Assembly: GCA_014859985.1 (NCBI GenBank)
Contig: JACZKN010000506.1
Location: 1 to 7,784 of the forward strand
DNA: 7,784 bases
From: Candidatus Krumholzibacteriia bacterium
GTDB lineage: Bacteria > Krumholzibacteriota > Krumholzibacteriia > LZORAL124-64-63
Direction: 5' to 3'
Position numbers and translations under genes: made by a program. The notes under the pieces were generated by a model. The model made no database searches. It was not told where the DNA came from and worked only from the letters and a program-made list of their open reading frames with translations. Position 1 is the stretch's first letter. Every line of letters begins with the position of its first letter. Positions 7,501 to 7,784 of this stretch are shown one piece after another.

Positions 7501-7603
7501 CGCCGCAATTGCTCGCGGTGGACGAACCGTTGATGTAGGCGGCGGCGGGGGCGGCGGCCAGCAGCGCCGCCGCGCAGCCCACGAGCAGGAAAAGCTTCTT
7601 CAT
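4526..7603 (-). CDS. Secreted protein with two tandem CARDB-containing modules and a C-terminal FlgD-like domain
   Basis: This encodes 1025 residues starting MKKLFLLVGC. A signal peptide spans 1-22 with an AAA cleavage site before YINGSS. An open frame continues to an upstream ATG (7648), but the charged leader it adds and the good GGAAGG site before 7603 favour the inner start. Residues 23-168 are a beta-rich domain I do not recognise. Two related modules follow (about 171-535 and 538-918). Each starts PDL...GW-x-AP-x-VPRP-x-xDA and contains a CARDB-like adhesive domain with GGRH and an ES-x-E-x-NN turn before a C-W pair (295-296, 667-668). Each then has W-x-NCDG (326-331, 705-709), a LVN[KH] segment with a following DVG, and a vicinal Cys pair near its end (513-514, 895-896). 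Residues about 933-1025 are a FlgD-like sorting-type domain with NPFNPQT (944-950), ending in TLVK. No catalytic motif is visible. A surface-anchored or secreted adhesive or structural role is likely but unproven. Confidence 0.88.
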   Translation of the reverse strand: MKKLFLLVGCAAALLAAAPAAAYINGSSTASNCGEAGNWIDLTFTTDEGVRLVDAWWDWNATGVWLDADGTSLCSPQNNGVASYSFYFDVPVGTNTQDFGLTATGFDSGDYFRFVMDLDMGASGSPFTTDYYGGTVTVEFSDGTILTGTFDEPYDSPNGATATFSNLATLPDLAWTTKPGWAAPMVPRPANDAVWTSVPAPTTLVGEADSTWINAACENVGGSTAMASRMNFHLDGAFLGYRNLWTIDPGAWNGPINYGPFNVRGGRHVIRVTADAAHTVTESDETNNVFAQQWCWQGDPLPSLTTATRAAPPYFNQDNEYATLSWHNCDGVRIVPDPAFDWCAVWAERLVDDGANEYMLRLHPASDSPTAAFGTNYDATGIEPERLQALLVNKHTFGSGPWDVGIIRFTEPSADYRIGHLPESPYPFDFGIDPETPYFASRLMMFQFHVGAGDLGPATLVARTDPADGPVHMGWLAPDFTRGDLGDVNDPVTTDGEGVATINLDLTATGDYCCVVWGNRSEHPDGLAVNVGLYGPRPDLETMTMNGWYAPVVPRPAPDALLFDCGLPDTLHGGQPLTWMNLAARNIGTADADTVGWGLDIDGGWDYGLHQILTLAPGGTRNLRNLTRQGTPWTVPGGRHTLALRMDYLDEVAESVECNNSSARQYCWSPAVLPSHGALTIADPKRLPPREGGWADCDGGGPQYWNCDGLRMAYVPPIGGNMHWVGTAVMPWTGDLDIDLQLHAPLAGTQSGFGPNVLATSASGAGQVDFVLVNHRFAPARAHDVGVLEDVDGNSPGYHVQEARSTFGGIVGPGARGPYAMSAGRMLNLHDFLLEAGTYLITLTDDGTGVDWGMSLYQDGMYHGKSGVLDGAIAWENGPGQTERMHVTVPPGTSCCLAVWKTDIDELAKDGSYLLWVAEGVSGVGDEVPGAPPASTQFAGAVPNPFNPQTVIAFDVAVAGPCRVAVHDLQGRRVRTLVDRAVGVGRHEETWDGLDDAGRRVASGVYVAKLEAAGARDLLKVTLVK
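4850..5992 (-). repeat. Second protein-level module of the large secreted protein
   Basis: Residues about 538-918. It is homologous to the module at 5999-7093. Matching landmarks lie 367 residues apart at the start (PDL, GW) and 382 apart at the vicinal Cys pair, so small insertions have accumulated toward the C-terminal side. It contains PVVPRPAPDA, WMNLAARNIG, ESVECNN, QYCW, YWNCDGL and SCCLAVW. Confidence 0.75.
5999..7093 (-). repeat. First protein-level module of the large secreted protein
   Basis: Residues about 171-535. It contains PMVPRPANDA, WINAACENVG, ESDETNN, QWCW, WHNCDGV and YCCVVW in the same order as the second module. DNA identity survives only in short stretches, such as the 16-nt GCCGGCCGCGGCACCA (7035-7050 and 5934-5949, + strand) that encodes the VPRPA motif. 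The duplication is therefore old rather than a recent tandem copy. Confidence 0.75.
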
Positions 7604-7609
7604 GGCGCA

Positions 7610-7615
7610 CCTTCC
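7610..7615 (-). promoter_or_regulatory. Ribosome binding site of the large secreted protein
   Basis: Read on the minus strand, GGAAGG stands 6 nt before the ATG at 7603-7601. It decides the start in favour of MKKLFLL, which begins a normal signal peptide. I see no convincing promoter in the 93 bp between this gene and the upstream minus-strand stop at 7697, so read-through from the upstream gene is possible. Confidence 0.7.
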
Positions 7616-7696
7616 GCGCTCGGGAGGGAGGGAGCAGGGTCTCACCATGAGGAACGCGCGCGCGACGGGGCGATCACAGCGCAGGCTGCCGAATCC

Positions 7697-7784
7697 TCAG
7701 CGGCGCGAGGCCAGCCAGGCCGCCCCCGCGGCCAGCAGCAGCACCAGGGCCCAGGGCCAGCGGGCCGGCCGGGGGCGCAGGGGC
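7697..7784 (-). CDS. 3' end of a gene for a protein with a C-terminal membrane helix
   Basis: On the minus strand the frame from 7783 to the TGA at 7699-7697 gives 28 residues: a Pro/Arg-rich stretch (PLRPRPAR), a hydrophobic segment WPWALVLLLAAGAAWLA, and a short basic tail, SRR. This is the form of a single C-terminal transmembrane helix with positive residues on both sides, as in tail-anchored or membrane-anchored exported proteins. Another minus-strand frame is also open here (stop within 7680-7690), but its Gly/Ala/Pro-rich product shows no such organisation. The body of the protein is outside the window, so its family cannot be named. It is co-directional with the large secreted protein 93 bp downstream. 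Confidence 0.5.
   Translation of the reverse strand, partial: PLRPRPARWPWALVLLLAAGAAWLASRR

Noticed and set aside
7574..7603. Lipobox-like LVGC at residues 7-10 of the large secreted protein.
   Set aside because: The Cys comes too early, and the hydrophobic stretch continues after it to an AAA cleavage site, so an ordinary signal peptidase I substrate is more likely than a lipoprotein.
7649..7664. Alternating CG run in the leader of the large secreted protein.
   Set aside because: The run is short and expected in DNA of this composition; there is no evidence of function.

Overview
The window comes from a very GC-rich bacterium that carries large secreted proteins ending in FlgD-like Ig/sorting-type domains. 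One such tail contains the hallmark NPFNPQT, and two unrelated genes here end in the same TLVK. This, together with DUF3857/transglutaminase proteins and CARDB-like repeats, suggests an uncultivated lineage of the FCB superphylum (Krumholzibacteriota/Eisenbacteria-like). That placement is inference; there is no rRNA or marker gene in the window.

Layout: (1) Positions 1-120 hold the 3' end of a + strand gene for a FlgD-like domain protein. A strong GC-rich hairpin and an 18-bp perfect palindrome follow it. (2) Positions 321-4288 are a two-gene + strand operon of exported DUF3857/transglutaminase-like proteins. The first keeps a complete Cys-His-Asp triad. The second overlaps it by one base and has lost the Cys and His. 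A second copy of the palindrome and a rho-independent-type terminator follow. (3) Positions 4289-4525 are a convergent intergenic region with no credible gene. (4) Positions 4526-7603 (- strand) encode a 1025-residue secreted protein built from two tandem ~370-residue modules, each opening with a CARDB-like domain, plus a C-terminal FlgD-like domain. (5) Positions 7697-7784 (- strand) hold the 3' end of a gene whose product ends in a single transmembrane helix with a basic tail.

How they may work together: the two DUF3857 proteins are probably co-translated and act outside the cytoplasmic membrane, one as a likely papain-like thiol enzyme and the other as a non-catalytic paralogue. The proteins at both ends of the window look like cell-surface or secreted cargo that share a C-terminal tail class.

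The observations most worth following are the active/inactive transglutaminase pair, an abrupt codon-usage change inside the inactive member exactly at its domain boundary (about position 3080), and the shared 16-bp palindromic sequence that brackets this operon. I see no CRISPR array, tRNA, rRNA, transposase or recognisable defence system.
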